This document shows, in pieces, positions 21,105 to 32,821 of a stretch of DNA of 64,000 bases. Each line of letters begins with the position of its first letter. Position 1 is the stretch's first letter. The translations under genes were made by a program, and so were the position numbers. The notes under the pieces were generated by a model. The model was not told the origin of the DNA and made no database searches. It saw only the letters and a list, made by a program, of their open reading frames with translations. Where the stretch lies: positions 12,640,988 to 12,704,987 of the forward strand of contig CAMTDV010000002.1 of the NCBI GenBank assembly GCA_947069175.1. The letters run 5' to 3'. This stretch comes from Scalesia atractyloides. Lineage: Eukaryota; Streptophyta; Magnoliopsida; Asterales; Asteraceae.

Positions 21105-21518
21105 GGGTTAGACACACAGTCCAGCGGTGGACTGTGTGCAAACACATAGCGCACGTCACGAGTTCGAACCTTACAAACGCACCGACTTTCCGAATTAAAA
21201 CCATTTTTTTTAAAACTGAATCAGATCAGGTCCCAGTATGTTTATAAGATTAATATAAACCGTAAGTTAAACAGATAAGACACACAGCCCAACTGGTTGG
21301 GCTGTGCGCTTACAAACCAAAGGACCCGAGTTCGATCCGGCTTCCCGCAACCGGTTCAACCAGTTTAAATCTTTTTAATATAAACCAAATAAATTAACAT
21401 TTAATTAGTATATATATATAATTAAAACATAGAATATTTCGGGTTAGACACGTAGCTCAGTTGGTAGAGCTGTGTGCACGCGTACGAGAGGTCCCGGGTT
21501 CGAACCTCACTCAGCGCA
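21105..21518 (+). repeat. Array of three forward tRNA-like modules (element A 3' LTR)
   Basis: Modules at 21105-21180 (stem at 21113-21138, B box GAGTTCGAACC), 21278-21349 (GAGTTCGATCC) and 21441-21518 (A box TAGCTCAGTTGG, B box GGTTCGAACC). Confidence 0.78.
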
Positions 21519-22567
21519 TGAATCCGACCGGTCAATGGTCCGGTCAACAGCCGGTCAACGGTCAACAAAAAGTCAATTTTTTTTTATTTTTTATTTAATT
21601 TAAAAACCAATTAAAACTACTTAAAAATAATATTTTTTTTAAAGTTAGATAATGACCTTAAACTCACAAAAATAAATCTAAAAATCCTATTAAAATTGTT
21701 AATAAAATCCACTTATTTACCGAATCATTTCGTTATTATTTTAGGTTAGTTATTCCTCGTTGATCAAATCCCAAAACTCGTGCACATTCAACATCATCAA
21801 AAGAACGCACCCAATGTGAGTGAATCTCTACCAATCCCCCGTTTTAATCACATTTTGGGGTGTATCATGTGTCGCTTAATTGTTTTTTATATTTAAACAC
21901 TTGTGCATCCATCATATCCATGATCAAATGTGTACCCAATATGTATCAGTTGTTGTGTGGATTATGTTTAGTTTAAAGTTATCTTTTCAGTACATACATT
22001 TCATCAGGCCCAACAGCTCCCCGTGGGAGACGGGTTGAGTACAGGTGCCTCATTTCGATCGGCTCCGTTTGATTGAGCCTTGATCTCACATACATCATCA
22101 TAGGCTCGTCCGTTCCCCATTACCTATGAGCGGAACGTGACGTTGCCAACATATACATTATCATTCATGTCATATACTCATTCAAGGTGGTTTGTGTTTG
22201 TTTGTTTATATACGTTTGCTCACATATGATTATTGCACAATTTTTCCATATTAAATACAACAAGAAATCATTAATAAATGTTTTTAACAAGGTTCACTCG
22301 CCAACTTTTGTTGACCCAAAATCCCCCATGATACAGGTGATTCAGTTGAAGCAAGAAACATATAGGACGGCCTAGAAGAATAAATCAGTTTAGGCTTTGG
22401 ATTGTTTTACTTAGTTTCTTTTTCCTTGTATTTGTATGAACTTGTTTTGAATATTGAAGTTGTAATTCGAATTTAATAAATATGAAACATTTTAGTAAAC
22501 ATCATGAGCTTTGGTGATAACCCAATTATGTCCCGACTCTTATTCCGCTGCGGGTCAGGGTGTGACA

Positions 22568-22676
22568 CCATTGTCCATCACCATCACCACCGTCCACCAC
22601 CCACCAACGACCACCACCCACCACCATCGTCTGTACATCACCACCACCCACCACCATCGTCCGTACACCACCACCA
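22568..22676. repeat. CCA/CAC-rich simple repeat, right part of the element A target
   Basis: Continues the tract seen at 5618-5660. The His/Thr-rich short ORFs here are translations of the simple repeat and not genes. Confidence 0.85.
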
Positions 22677-23667
22677 GTATATTATATAACAAAAAGATAA
22701 TAAAGTTGGATAGAAGGAAACAACGTGGAGCGATTTTACATGGTTATTGGATTGAGTTCGAATGCCAAGGAGGCAAGGTGCGGCTTACAAGGTGATGTTT
22801 GATAGAAACGGGTTCGGTTTGAGATCCGAAACGGTAAGTTTCACGTAAAAAGTTGCATGCTTTTGACGATTCACGCTTAATATGATGTTATATGTTGATA
22901 AAAACATTTCCAATGGTAAAGTTGGGATCTTGATGTTAGAATCGGGGAAAAGTGTTGTAACTGTCACTAGGGTTCTACAAATAGTGCGCCAGCACTATTT
23001 AGGTGCAACCTGAGTTGCCTCTAACTATTCAAAGTGCAACCAAATCCTCAGGCACAACCTTGATTGCAGCACAACCTAAGGTTTTGCTGCCTGGTTGCGC
23101 ACAAGGTTTGACAAGCGAAACCTATGTTAACCCACTATTTAAACGCAAGTAGGAGTGGCCCATTTCATGTGTGAACCATTGATCAGAATTACAAGCTTGC
23201 CAGGGTCAAATCATCCAGTAAATGGTATAAGTAAAGCATAGTTTTACAAGTGAGTTCTAGATGCCATCTTTTCACTGGGTTGATTAGCATGTTACCAAAA
23301 GGGTATTACTCTTTAGAGTACTTGATTGCTATTATGTGATTATTGATTGGTTGATGATATATATTTAATATTGATTTTCAAGTTTAAATGATTGATGGTT
23401 ACTATCAAAGGATTTGATGATTGACAGAACAAATCAATGGCGTCTTATGCACATAACCTCGTAGTAGACATTGAATCTAATACTTGTAAGTGTGTTTGGC
23501 CTTGTGGCAAGCAATTGGTAAAGTTCGCTTCACTGTTTTATGTGTTTATTGATGCTTGAAAATTGATGTTAAAAGTGATTTGATATTGATTGTTAAAATG
23601 TGTTACTAAACGATAAATTCTTGTTTAAACTATGACTCATTTGGCGTAGTTTACCTTTTAGTGTGCA
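22677..23667. other. Spacer without recognised genes
   Basis: Mixed-composition unique-looking DNA. A GC-richer stretch at 22980-23230 ('gtgcaacc', 'gcacaacc' words repeated) has no open frame. I recognise nothing here. Confidence 0.5.
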
Positions 23668-23669
23668 TG

Positions 23670-24150
23670 TCAGTAGGGGTGTTAAACGGTTCGTGTTCAT
23701 AGGTTGGCGGGTTCAAACCAACCCGGACCCGGAAATCGTGTCATACATATGAACCTAAACACGACCTGAATATTCGCGTGTTAACCGAACACGATCTACT
23801 CAACTCGAATTTTTTAATTTTTTCCACAAATTAATATATAAAAATTAAGATTTACTAAAAAACAAAAATATATGTAATACAATTATATTTAAATTATAAA
23901 ATTTGTGTCAGTTTCTCTTTTTAAGTTATAATTATGGCATAAAATACACACCCAACTTAATTTATGACAAAAAGCATATTGTAAAAAATATAATATAAAT
24001 ACCGGTTTGACCCGAACCCGACCCATTTAGCTAAAGGGTCGCGGGTTCAACCTAAAACTAACCCGAAACTATTTAGACTAAACCAAACCCATGAATTTCG
24101 TGTTTGATTTGTGTCGTATTTTAGGTCGTGTAAAAAATTCACATCCCTTC
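23670..24150. mobile_element. Possible degenerate hAT-type non-autonomous element
   Basis: The ends look like imperfect terminal inverted repeats (AGGGGTGTTAAAC at 23674 and a GTGAATTTT-like, ACATCCCT-containing end at about 24140), as in hAT MITEs that begin (T)AGGGGTGT. No clear 8-bp target duplication, and the inside has only AT-rich sequence plus 'gacccgaacccgaccc' words. Confidence 0.3.
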
Positions 24151-24414
24151 ATATGAGGTTGACAGGTTGAGGCTTGATAGGAAGTCCATAGCATGGACTG
24201 AAGATTCTCCTACTTGTTGGACTGGCATCCAATCGACCCTAAATGACTCATTTATGTTATTGAATGTTATGTTTAGACGTGACGTATTGATGTAATTGTT
24301 AGTTAACGTTTTCCACTCCTATAGTGACTCTTATTAGTTTAAGAACTATATTTTAATGCAATTAACTAACTATGATGTTTTTCGCGGTTTGAGACATTTC
24401 AATAAGCTACACTA

Positions 24415-24415
<1 letters not shown>

Positions 24416-24447
<32 letters not shown>

Positions 24448-24458
24448 GGGGGGGGGAT
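24416..24458. repeat. Compound microsatellite (AT)n(GT)n(G)n
   Basis: About ten AT units, then five GT units and a ten-base G run. Slippage-prone, so length in the assembly may be unreliable. Confidence 0.9.
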
Positions 24459-26452
24459 AGGGATCCTGAAGAGAAACACATAATTAAGAAATGTGAGAAT
24501 CATTCTAAATCACACATTTTCTTTAAACCTAAAAAATTACTGCTAATCACAGTTTTTTAAGAGTCTTTTTTTATAATTATAGACATATGTATATTGTTAA
24601 TTACTATATGTTCATGTAATGGAGGGTACACAAGTGTGTTATTCTGGAGTGACATATGTTGTATCATATCAAGCAAGTTAGGGGGTGCAGATTTGGTTTT
24701 TGAGTTGTTACAATTTTAAGTGTTCTGGTGAAACCCATAATAGGGGTTCCACGAGGGCAACGCCCCCCCCCCCCCCCCCTACTTTGGGTCTGGGGGCAGC
24801 ACCCCTGAAGCAGCGGGGGTCCAAGGGGTAGAGCACTACCTGGAAATTTAATTTTCCAGAAATTGGGGTTAATTTCTAGAAAGAAAATTAGAGCTTTTGG
24901 AGGGCAATTTTTAATTCAAAATAATATATGCCTTTAGGAAGTTACCGGGTTTTATTATCCCTTTTCGAAACTTTGGTTATAGACAATCCAGTTCACGAAT
25001 ATCACAAAAAATCGCATACTAGTTTTGTTCTCGATCTGAGTTGTATTCAATTGGATATTTTCGGGAGATTCATCAAAATAATTGGATTTGAGAGTGAGTA
25101 CACGCCTCTCAAATCATATGTTGCAATATCTCATTTCCCCAATAATACATGTTCTAGGTATAGTGTCAATTATCAGCAGTTATTGATCAGTATCAATAAA
25201 AAATAAAGAGTTTATGATCATAGTTGTCTTAGCCTAGGAAAAGAAGGGTGTTGAGTTAATGGATGATATCTATCTTTAATTGATTAAAAGGCATAAATGA
25301 AAATTGATTATGGGACTGACTGTTTACAATTGCATGAAATAAACGCAAAGCAGGGGTTGCATTAATCACAATGATACCACTCAAACCCTATATATTTCAG
25401 TTTGCTTTTGCATTTAACTTTATCAATGTATTAAAAATACATTACTTTATTCACACGACGGTCTAGTGTAATATAATAATGTGTGTGTTTGACAACGTGA
25501 GTTTTCACTGGTTTGTGTGGTGTGTGTTTATGTTGCGTGTGAATGTGTTGTGTGTGTGAGGGAAGAAATATGCAACACATAGACACATGGCATTCCAGGT
25601 TAGTTGCTTTTTTTATTATTAAATATTTTCCAGTCAACATTTTTATTAAATAATCCTTGATAACATTATACCCATTTGATTTGATTTAGTAATTAAATTA
25701 AATTACATATATATATATATATATTATTTAAAATATATAAGTTGTAATTTAATGGTAATATAATCAATGAAATAGAAAAAAAGGTTTCATGTAAATCATC
25801 TGGTAATGAGGACTATAAACACCGATTCGTTCTCTCATCACCCAAAGCCCCGTCGAAAATGGTCCAAACGGAAGAATCGAATTTACGTCTATACTAGGGA
25901 AGACAGACCTCTTACCAGTGAACTAAATTCTCAAAACTTGAAATAATAAAATATACTATTAGAAAATTATTTTGATTATTATGTATAACGTTAGTAATTA
26001 TAACAATAAATGCTTGTAGTCAATAATAGAAAAGAGTTTGGCGTAAAATAAAGTACTTGAAAAAGGAAAAGGGTTAAATGAAAAAGAACATGCCCAGGGG
26101 AAAGAGCTAGTCATGACTCATGAGGCACTGCAACTCACCTTTATTAACTGCATAACAATAACAGCCCCTATTGTTTGTTTGATATGACAAATACTTCCCT
26201 CACTATGAAGAATTTGCATAAAGGTTCATCAAACATTGCTTTTATCACATTTCTACGAGTAATGCTCACTGTAAGCTACAAGATCATAGTCTTGTTTTTG
26301 TTCGTGATTGTTCATTAAGGAAATACAAGCATTGGTTATGTCATATGATAATACGTTAAACAAACGCATTAATTTAAACTAACAATCAATATTTTTAATC
26401 TTAATATTAAAATCTGAATGTAGCGTTTCTTGTCCTTGTTCCATATAAATAA
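24459..26452. other. Spacer with low-complexity tracts, no supported gene
   Basis: Holds a C18 run at about 24762-24779 in a GC-rich patch, a 92-codon open frame at 24928-25206 without recognisable motifs, GT/TG-rich sequence at 25480-25560 and (AT)n at 25704-25725. I would not call any gene. The 92-codon frame has no supporting context. Confidence 0.5.
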
Positions 26453-26485
26453 CTAGGAGAATTCCCGCGCTCCGCTGCGGGCTTT
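26453..26485 (-). mobile_element. Helitron-like 3' terminus
   Basis: Read on the minus strand: a GC hairpin (CCCGC ... GCGGG), seven bases, then CTAG followed by T. This matches the Helitron 3' end (hairpin about 10 bp before CTRR, insertion between A and T). The 5' TC end and any Rep/helicase gene were not found, so the element would extend rightward by an unknown distance. A similar end lies at 52907-52935 inside a gene intron. Confidence 0.45.
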
Positions 26486-27162
26486 CAGTCGATATCGGTT
26501 TGGTTCGTTATGGTATTGATACCGCTATCAATTTTGTTTGACCGGTTTCAGTTTGACTCTTTGAAACATTTAAAAGATAGTAGAATAAAGCCACGCATAG
26601 TCGGTTTATGTATAAGACTAACTTTAATAGTTTAGTTCTTAAAGAACCAGCTATGTAATTTATTTAAAATAGTTAAAAGATAAGAAAATTAAAACATTTA
26701 ACCTTTTAAGCAAGCAATGCATTTTTTCATTGTATCTTGGTTTTAATATATTATAACTTAGTGTGCATGCTTTTCACTTAGAGTATATAATATTATTATT
26801 TTTCTACAACTAACAAAGAAAATCGGCAATATTAGTGAAATGATTAGTAAACTTCAACTATTAGGGGATCCGGGCGTCCCGTTTTGATCCATTCTTCACG
26901 TGTTTTCGATAGTGAAACACCGTTGCCGCTGTGTTGTTCATGCATGGATTAGATGACGCGTAGTGATCATCACATGTTGAATTTCAATATTTTACCGTTG
27001 AAAAGGACCGTTGGTGTGAAAAATTTGACTGTTTGTTTTTTTTTATTTTGCTATATATATACACACAATACAATTTTTTAAAATACCAAACAATACAACC
27101 ATTACAACACACAAAAATACAATCTTTCAAGCTACAAAAAAATTCAATTCAACCCAAAATGG

Positions 27163-27730
27163 AAGGTTCAAGCAAACGAGGTTCGGGTTCGAATAAAAAA
27201 CCCATACGACCGAAGGTTCGAGATAATCTTGGCAAGCCGGCGAGATTTCAGTTGCAAGATGAACCCGACCAATTCCACCATTTCAAACCCGACCGTTTCC
27301 CAACCAGCCCTTTCAAACCAAAAAATTTTCCATTATTTCAAACCCAACCGTATCAAAATCAACCTTTCATTCCACCATTTCAACCTCAACAATTTCAAAC
27401 ACAACCGTTTCAAACCACCATTTCAACGTCGACCCACTAGAAGATAACAATCTAATCCACCATTTCGCTCGTGCTTACCGCGAACCACAACAACAACTTG
27501 ATGACGATGACGAAGAAGAAGACGATCAAGAAGTTGAAATCGTCCCAACATCTGTTTGGAGATCTTGGAGGAGCGAGGAGGAGGTCGTCTTGGTCAAGGC
27601 ATACTTGCACATCTTCGAAATCAAAAAACATTCGAATGACAAAGAAGAGAGTAGACGAGTTATAACTCATTTAAACTTCTCGGTTCGACCGAACGAAACA
27701 TGGATCAAATGCCTTCGAAGTAGGGAGTAA
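27163..27730 (+). pseudogene. Harbinger ORF1-like protein, N-terminal part, frameshifted
   Basis: ATG at 27163. The first 90 residues are low-complexity Q/F/P-rich (P-F-Q-P-Q-Q-F-Q-T). After a shift near 27430 another frame reads an acidic run then W-R-S-W-R-S-E-E-E-V-V-L-V-K-A-Y-L-H, a Myb/SANT-like helix typical of the DNA-binding ORF1 protein of plant PIF/Harbinger transposons. In databases such proteins are often mislabelled glutathione S-transferase T3-like. Confidence 0.55.
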
Positions 27731-27756
27731 ATTTAACGCTTGATTCATTCAATTGG

Positions 27757-28115
27757 TACGTTTTTTTTAACTTATCTCTATATGTTTTATTTTTATTTTT
27801 TTAAAACCGAAAACTGTTTCCTTTTAGTTTTTATAAACCATAAACTGTTTTTTTTATTTCTTATAAATCATAAACTGTTTTTTTTTATTTTAAAAACAGA
27901 AAACAGTTTCTTTTGTTTTTATAAACCGTAAACTGTTTTTTTTTTTATTTTATAACACAGAAAACAGTTTTTCTAGTTTTTATAAATCGAAAACTGTTTT
28001 TTATAAACCGTAAACTGTTTTTTTTATCTTATGAAACAGGAAACAATTTTTTTTATTTTTATAAAACATAAAACTGTTATTTTTTATCTTGTTTTATAAA
28101 ATAGTTTTTTTTTTT
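27757..28115 (+). repeat. T-rich minisatellite in the ORF1 intron
   Basis: About ten degenerate units of roughly 30-36 bp built on 'ataaaccgtaaactg' followed by a T run. It separates the two coding parts of the ORF1 gene and probably lies in its intron. Confidence 0.8.
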
Positions 28116-28125
28116 TTTTGTATTT

Positions 28126-28608
28126 TTGGTAGATCCGAAATCCACAAAGCCGAGCGAGGCGAGTATCATGAAAAACGCCTTAGAAGATTATTGCCGGACA
28201 TACAAGCATAAAACTTTTTCACACATGGCGGCATGGGAGGTTGCGAGACATCACCCGAAGTGGGAGCCGGTAGACTTGGTCAACATGCATGGGCCGACGG
28301 CTCCAAGGAGAAGAGAAGGTCCCAAAAGATCAAAAACTTTCGAGTCCAGTAACATGCCCGAAATGAATTTGAACGACCAACCCGATCAAGATGATACACC
28401 CACAAGGCCGCGCCGCAAGAAAAGTGGTGATCCGTCAAGTAGAGGAAAGGTAGGGGTGGCGGAGTCCATCACCGAATTCAAAGAGGCTAAATTGATAGAA
28501 ATGGCTGAATCCAAAGAAAGAAGAGAAATACTTGTGGCGGCAAAACTTAAACGTGATGAGGCGTATATTAAACACTTGATCGAAAACGAAAAAAAAATAG
28601 TGATTTAA
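28126..28608 (+). pseudogene. Harbinger ORF1-like protein, C-terminal part
   Basis: Open frame of 160 codons beginning right after the T-rich tract, with 'ttttggtag' as a plausible splice acceptor. It reads I-M-K-N-A-L-E-D-Y, then F-S-H-M-A-A-W-E-V, then P-K-W-E-P-V, a K/R-rich linker, and a charged C-terminal helix (E-F-K-E-A-K-L-I-E-M-A-E-S-K-E). This matches the C-terminal part of plant Harbinger ORF1 proteins as I remember them. Confidence 0.55.
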
Positions 28609-29163
28609 ACGTCTTGTTACAACCGCACAACACGCTCGACGAACCATTTAAGTCGATCTTACTTCAACGCAAAACGCGAGATATGTGAAAAGTGGGGTTG
28701 TGAGATGCCGTAGATTTTTTTAGGTTTTTTTAGTTTGCAATGTTTAGTTTTTTTTAGTTTGTAATTTAGGATTTATTTAAATAAAATTTATAATTTTATT
28801 GTTAATTTATAATTTAAAAAAAATAATCACTAGTAACGGGCATCCCTAGTAAAATCCATCACTAGTGATAGAATAAAGCTCAATGACGTGGCGGAATTTG
28901 ATTGGATTTTATAAGTGATGAAATTTTCTCATTAGTGGAGCGCTCCTACCCTGGTTATAATTACTAGGCTTGGTTTTAGTTATCGAAAACTAGTTTCAGC
29001 AAATAGAGTTGGAACTTGGAAGTGTTCTAAAATATGAAGATTAAACTTTACCAAGAAAACTTCTAGGCAAGCTAATCTCCAAAAAATGTCAATTTTAAAA
29101 CTGAAACGAACTTTTTTAGAAATAGCAGACGTATTTAAAATAAATATAGAGGTGATTAGTTAA

Positions 29164-29601
29164 GCTATAAGTGAGAATTCGGTGAACTTTCTGACGGATC
29201 CGCTCGACGGGAGGTCTACTCTGCGGCCAGCTGATATTCTTGTGTTTGGGTGGGCTAGGGGAAAACACGCTTGTGTGGACCTTACAGGAGTGTCCCCTCT
29301 TGTTGGACTCAGGGATAATGGGTTTGTTGCTGGCCAGGCTGCGTTAAAGGAGGAATCAGACAAGGTCGCTAAACACGAGAAGGCTTGTTTAGAGAATCAA
29401 CACGTGTTTATCCCATTCGCTTTTGATACATTTGGGTCCCTAGCTCCAGAGACTGTGGAATTTCTAACCAGGGTCCAACATGTTGTGAATAGTAATCTTT
29501 CAACCTTTAAGGGTCGTTTCGTCTTTAGTATGATTGGTTTTGCAATTCAAAAGGGGGTTGCGGCGCAGCTTGTTGCCCGTTTACTTGCCACTTGTTTGTA
29601 A
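29164..29601 (+). pseudogene. C-terminal fragment of a plant mobile-element protein
   Basis: A 139-codon frame, open on its left to a TAA at 29161. It reads L-R-P-A-D-I-L-V-F-G-W, then H-A-C-V-D-L-T-G-V-S-P-L-V-G, then N-Q-H-V-F-I-P-F-A-F-D-T-F-G. I recognise this as a recurrent repeat-derived protein end in plant genomes. The spaced P-x-D and V-D-L-T motifs resemble a restriction-endonuclease-like fold seen at the C terminus of some non-LTR elements (inference). It has no start codon context and no upstream reverse transcriptase in this window. Confidence 0.4.
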
Positions 29602-31053
29602 TTTGTTACTTTGGTATATAATTATAATATTAAAATAGTAGTCATATGAAAAAAAAAAATATATATATATTTATTAAAATATAATTATTTATAAAAGAAG
29701 AACATGTTTTGGTTTCTTTTTTCTGGCCATTTAGTGGGAGACGCGTTTGATAGCTTGAGTCTCGAAAGAACTTCTTCAACAAAGTGATGGAACACAAAAA
29801 AACCATGTCCAACTTAATCCACTCATTAAATCATATTTATACCATAGAGTGTAATATTAAGAAAAAATATATTTTAATTAAAACTATTTTTAATACAATA
29901 GATATTGTATTCCATTTCGATCACCAATTCACTCTTTAAGTCATACAATTCGAAAGGAGTAGGAGAAAGTGCTAGTCTAAAAAGGCACCTTGTGATCACC
30001 AATTGCAATCGCAATTGCCAATTAAAGAAGTTATTGTAGTGTTGAAGTATGTAAGGCTTGACATAGCACGATAGTGTTTCTACTTTCTAGCGATCTTTAA
30101 CTTAAGAGTTTCCGTATTAGACTTTGAGTAACATACCGATATAACTTTTACTTTACATTTTATCAATATATACATATTTTTTCAAACGAATAGTCACATT
30201 TACATTAACAAGAAATCGCCTACACTAAATACACACATACGTTCACATAAACAAACGAATATAAATGAATCTTAATGAACAGGGCCGGTCCGTTAAGCTT
30301 ATCAACCGCTTCAGGCGTAGGGCCACCCAAAAACAAGAGTCTCCCCTCCAAATGTATTTTTCTTTTCGTGTATTAGACTTGTTTTTAGCCCATTTAAACG
30401 ATGTTTTAGGCCCATGATTTAGGACTTTACTATAGAAGTCCACACTTTTTATGCATGCTTCATTCCAAAATCCAAAAGCAGCGCAACAACATACTTGTGA
30501 CATCTTTTGAGTAACCAATGTGAAATTGATTGCGTGCTGGGCGAAATTCTAACCGACATTAGGAAAAATCATCATTATGGTTATTCAATGACTCAAATCT
30601 CAATCTCAATTGCTGATTTTCTTTATACCAGTTCAATGGGGTCCCAACTTTATACTTCGTTTAAGGCCTCCAAGAATGTTGAAACAACCATATAAACGAA
30701 CAAACATTCATGAACGTAACTAGCCATGCAAATCATATATGTTCATCCATTTATCAAATAAACAAACATCCTTCAAACCGATCAATTGTTATTGATAAGA
30801 GTGTTTCGCTGAACGAGAGCTTCGTTTCAAATTTTAACTACCATCCGAGTGACTAACAGCAATTTATAAAAAGATAAGGGACTCATCATGAACCCATCCA
30901 AAAGTTGGTGGAATTCATGTTCAGATTACCCTCTTTCCTCATTGTCTGATTGCTCAACCATTTTTCCCCACATTAAAACACAATAAAACCCTCAAAAACA
31001 TTTAATGGAATCCTGACTTAGAATCCAACACTCCAAATCCCCAAAAAACCACT
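29602..31053. other. Spacer and upstream region of the ZIP6-like gene
   Basis: No gene seen. The last 200 bp before 31054 is the expected promoter/5' UTR of the ZIP6-like gene. A TATA-like 'tttataaaaag' lies at about 30862. The 30240-30520 stretch has fragments of older repeats. Confidence 0.5.
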
Positions 31054-31142
31054 ATGACTTTATGCGCCGCCGTAGACTCCGCCAGAACCCTCGCATGTCG
31101 TGACGGCGAAGCGGCGGCGACACTCAAATTCATCTCAATGTT
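31054..31142 (+). pseudogene. ZIP6: ZIP6-like exon 1, 5' part
   Basis: ATG at 31054 begins M-T-L-C-A-A-V-D-S-A-R-T-L-A-C-R-D-G. It includes the conserved C-R-D-G-E-A-A motif that precedes the first membrane helix, and is cut after I-S-M-F. The last five bases, ATGTT (31138-31142), are the target duplication of element C and recur at 45592-45596. Confidence 0.88.
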
Positions 31143-31736
31143 TGTAACATCCGTCAAAAACTGGATTTACCAAACCCGCTTCGTTTATTAACCGAACAAT
31201 CAGTTAAAAATGTCGTTGCGTATTTAATGCTCAAATTAATTTTAAACGATACATAATTAATAAGTATAATAGAATATAAAATTTATATTTGAAAATGTAT
31301 TAAAAATAGTGAAATAAAAATAAAACAAGGCTGCCGGATTCGAACCCGGGTCAGCCGGGTCAACCGGGTCAGCAAAGCTTTAACTCCCACACGCTCAACC
31401 ACTCCGCCACTTGGGTTGTTTGTTTACATATTGAAACAATTAATACATAACATAAATCTCGAATTCAAACTGACGCGCTCAATCGCAGTCGTCGGAAATC
31501 CCGATGATTTCGCCGATAATTGACGGTTTCTTCTTATTTAACCGAAGCATTAACCTCAACATCGGTTATAACCGATGTCCAGTCCGCGACATCAGTCATA
31601 ACCGCCGGAGAAATTATTGACCGACGAATCAAGACGGTAATCAGACCAAATTCGTCGATGTTCTTCCCTATAAATACACCCTCTAACCTCTGATAACCTT
31701 TTCGCTCACAATCACACTCATTCTCGACGTAATTTC
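31143..31736 (+). repeat. 5' LTR of element C, segment 1
   Basis: Starts TGTAACATCCGTC. Contains a reverse tRNA-like module, the palindrome (31559-31578) and a TATA box (31669-31676). It breaks at 31736, about 60 bp after the TATA box, where solo LTR 1 is inserted, and continues at 34377. Confidence 0.93.
31329..31414 (-). repeat. tRNA-like module, reverse strand (element C 5' LTR)
   Basis: The minus strand gives AAGTGGCGGAGTGGTTGAG (D-arm-like) and CCCGGGTTCGAATCCGG (B box/T arm). Its variable region is lengthened by repeated 'gggtcagccgggtcaacc'. Confidence 0.75.
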
Positions 31737-32821
31737 TGTCACACCCCGACCCGCAGCGGAAAAGGTGATCGGGGCATGATTGGGTTATCATCAAAGCTCA
31801 TGACATTTATTAAGCGTTTCATATTCATTAATACAAATTAAATGGAATTTTACAATAAATGTTACAACATGATCTAACTAACAATCTAAACTTCTTTGTT
31901 CTCTTCTAAGGCTTATCCTATGTTTTCCTTGCTTCAACCTGTTCACCTGTATCATGTGTAAAAAGGTTTTTGGATCAACATAATGTTGGCGAGTGAATCC
32001 TATGGAAAACATTTGAACAAATTTATTTAAATTGATTATGAAATATGTGCACAACCAAACATGAGTAAAAATAGATGTAACTTAATCAACAATCATAAGA
32101 TGTTAAATGAAACACACATGAACAATAGTGGAACAATTAGAGGCACGCGATGCTCAACTCGTCTCTCACGAGGAACTGAGGGGCCTGATGAATGATTTGC
32201 ATAACATGATAATATGAATGACACAACTACAAACAATATAAACTCAATGATACACACATGAACAATAATGAATTTGATTTGAAGCACGCGTTGTTCAACT
32301 CGTCTCCCACGAGGAACTGATGGGCTTAATGTATGAGTTTCTTATAACTGGACAAAAAGGCAATAAGTAAATCACAACAATAAAAACAATCTAAGTTTAG
32401 GTCATGATGTGGTATGGCACAAGTTTAAATAAATAAATTAATTATTTTCATAACACATGACACACCCCAAAACGTGTAATTTAAAAGGGGGAGTTGTAAG
32501 ATTCACTCACAGTGGGTGCGTTCGGTTGATGATGTTGAATGCACGCGAAGTGGTTTTAACCACGAGTGAGTTTAACCTAGAATAATCGCATTATGGTTCG
32601 GTAAGTAAACGGATTTTATTAATCTATTTTAGTAGGATTGTTGGGTGTATTTTTGTGAGTTTGAGGCTATTTTCTAACCTTAAAAATGTTATTTTTAAGT
32701 ATTTTTAATTGATTTTTAATTAAAATAATTAAATAAAAATAATAAAAAAATTGATTTTTTTCTGACCGTTGACCAGCCCGTTGACCGTTGACCTGAAGAC
32801 CGGTTCGAATGCGGAACACAA

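Larger units (their letters stand above)
5661..22567 (+). mobile_element. Element A: Ty3/gypsy chromovirus-like LTR retrotransposon, split by element B
   Basis: Layout: 5' LTR 5661-8250, primer site 8254-8266, leader, gag from 9061 (cut at 9820), inserted element B 9821-16969, remaining pol 16970-19970, polypurine tract, 3' LTR 19996-22567. Domain order PR-RT-RNase H-IN plus a C-terminal chromodomain-like segment places it in Ty3/gypsy, chromovirus branch, probably Tekay/Del type (inferred from motif recall). Several frameshifts and loss of the gag 3' end and most of the protease make it non-functional. LTRs begin TGTAACATCC and end GGTGTGACA. Confidence 0.95.
19996..22567 (+). repeat. 3' LTR of element A (2572 bp)
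   Basis: Same layout as 5661-8250: reverse tRNA-like module 20181-20252, palindrome 20402-20423, TATA box 20513-20520, forward modules 21105-21518, GTCAAC cluster 21529-21575. It ends GGTGTGACA at 22567, followed by CCATT. Compared with the 5' LTR, module 3 keeps an intact GGTTCGAACC B box. Confidence 0.95.
26864..28954 (+). mobile_element. PIF/Harbinger-like element carrying only the ORF1 (Myb/trihelix) gene
   Basis: TTA flanks both proposed ends (26861-26863 and 28955-28957), as expected for PIF/Harbinger, and the ends GGGGATCCGGGCGTCCC and (reverse) CCAGGGTAGGAGCGCTCC are loosely similar. Between them is an ORF1-type gene in two pieces and no transposase. Boundaries are tentative because the inverted repeats match poorly. 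Confidence 0.45.

Noticed and set aside
22504..22795. His/Thr/Pro-rich protein
   Set aside because: Translation of a CCA/CAC simple repeat at the transposon target site.
24740..24900. Organelle DNA insertion
   Set aside because: GC-rich patch with homopolymer C run, but no recognisable plastid or mitochondrial gene sequence.
29182..29363. Overlapping minus-strand ORF at 29160-29363
   Set aside because: Shadow of the recognisable plus-strand frame, with no motif of its own.
30507..30695. 62-codon ORF upstream of ZIP6
   Set aside because: No motif, repeat-like surroundings, not in a plausible gene context.
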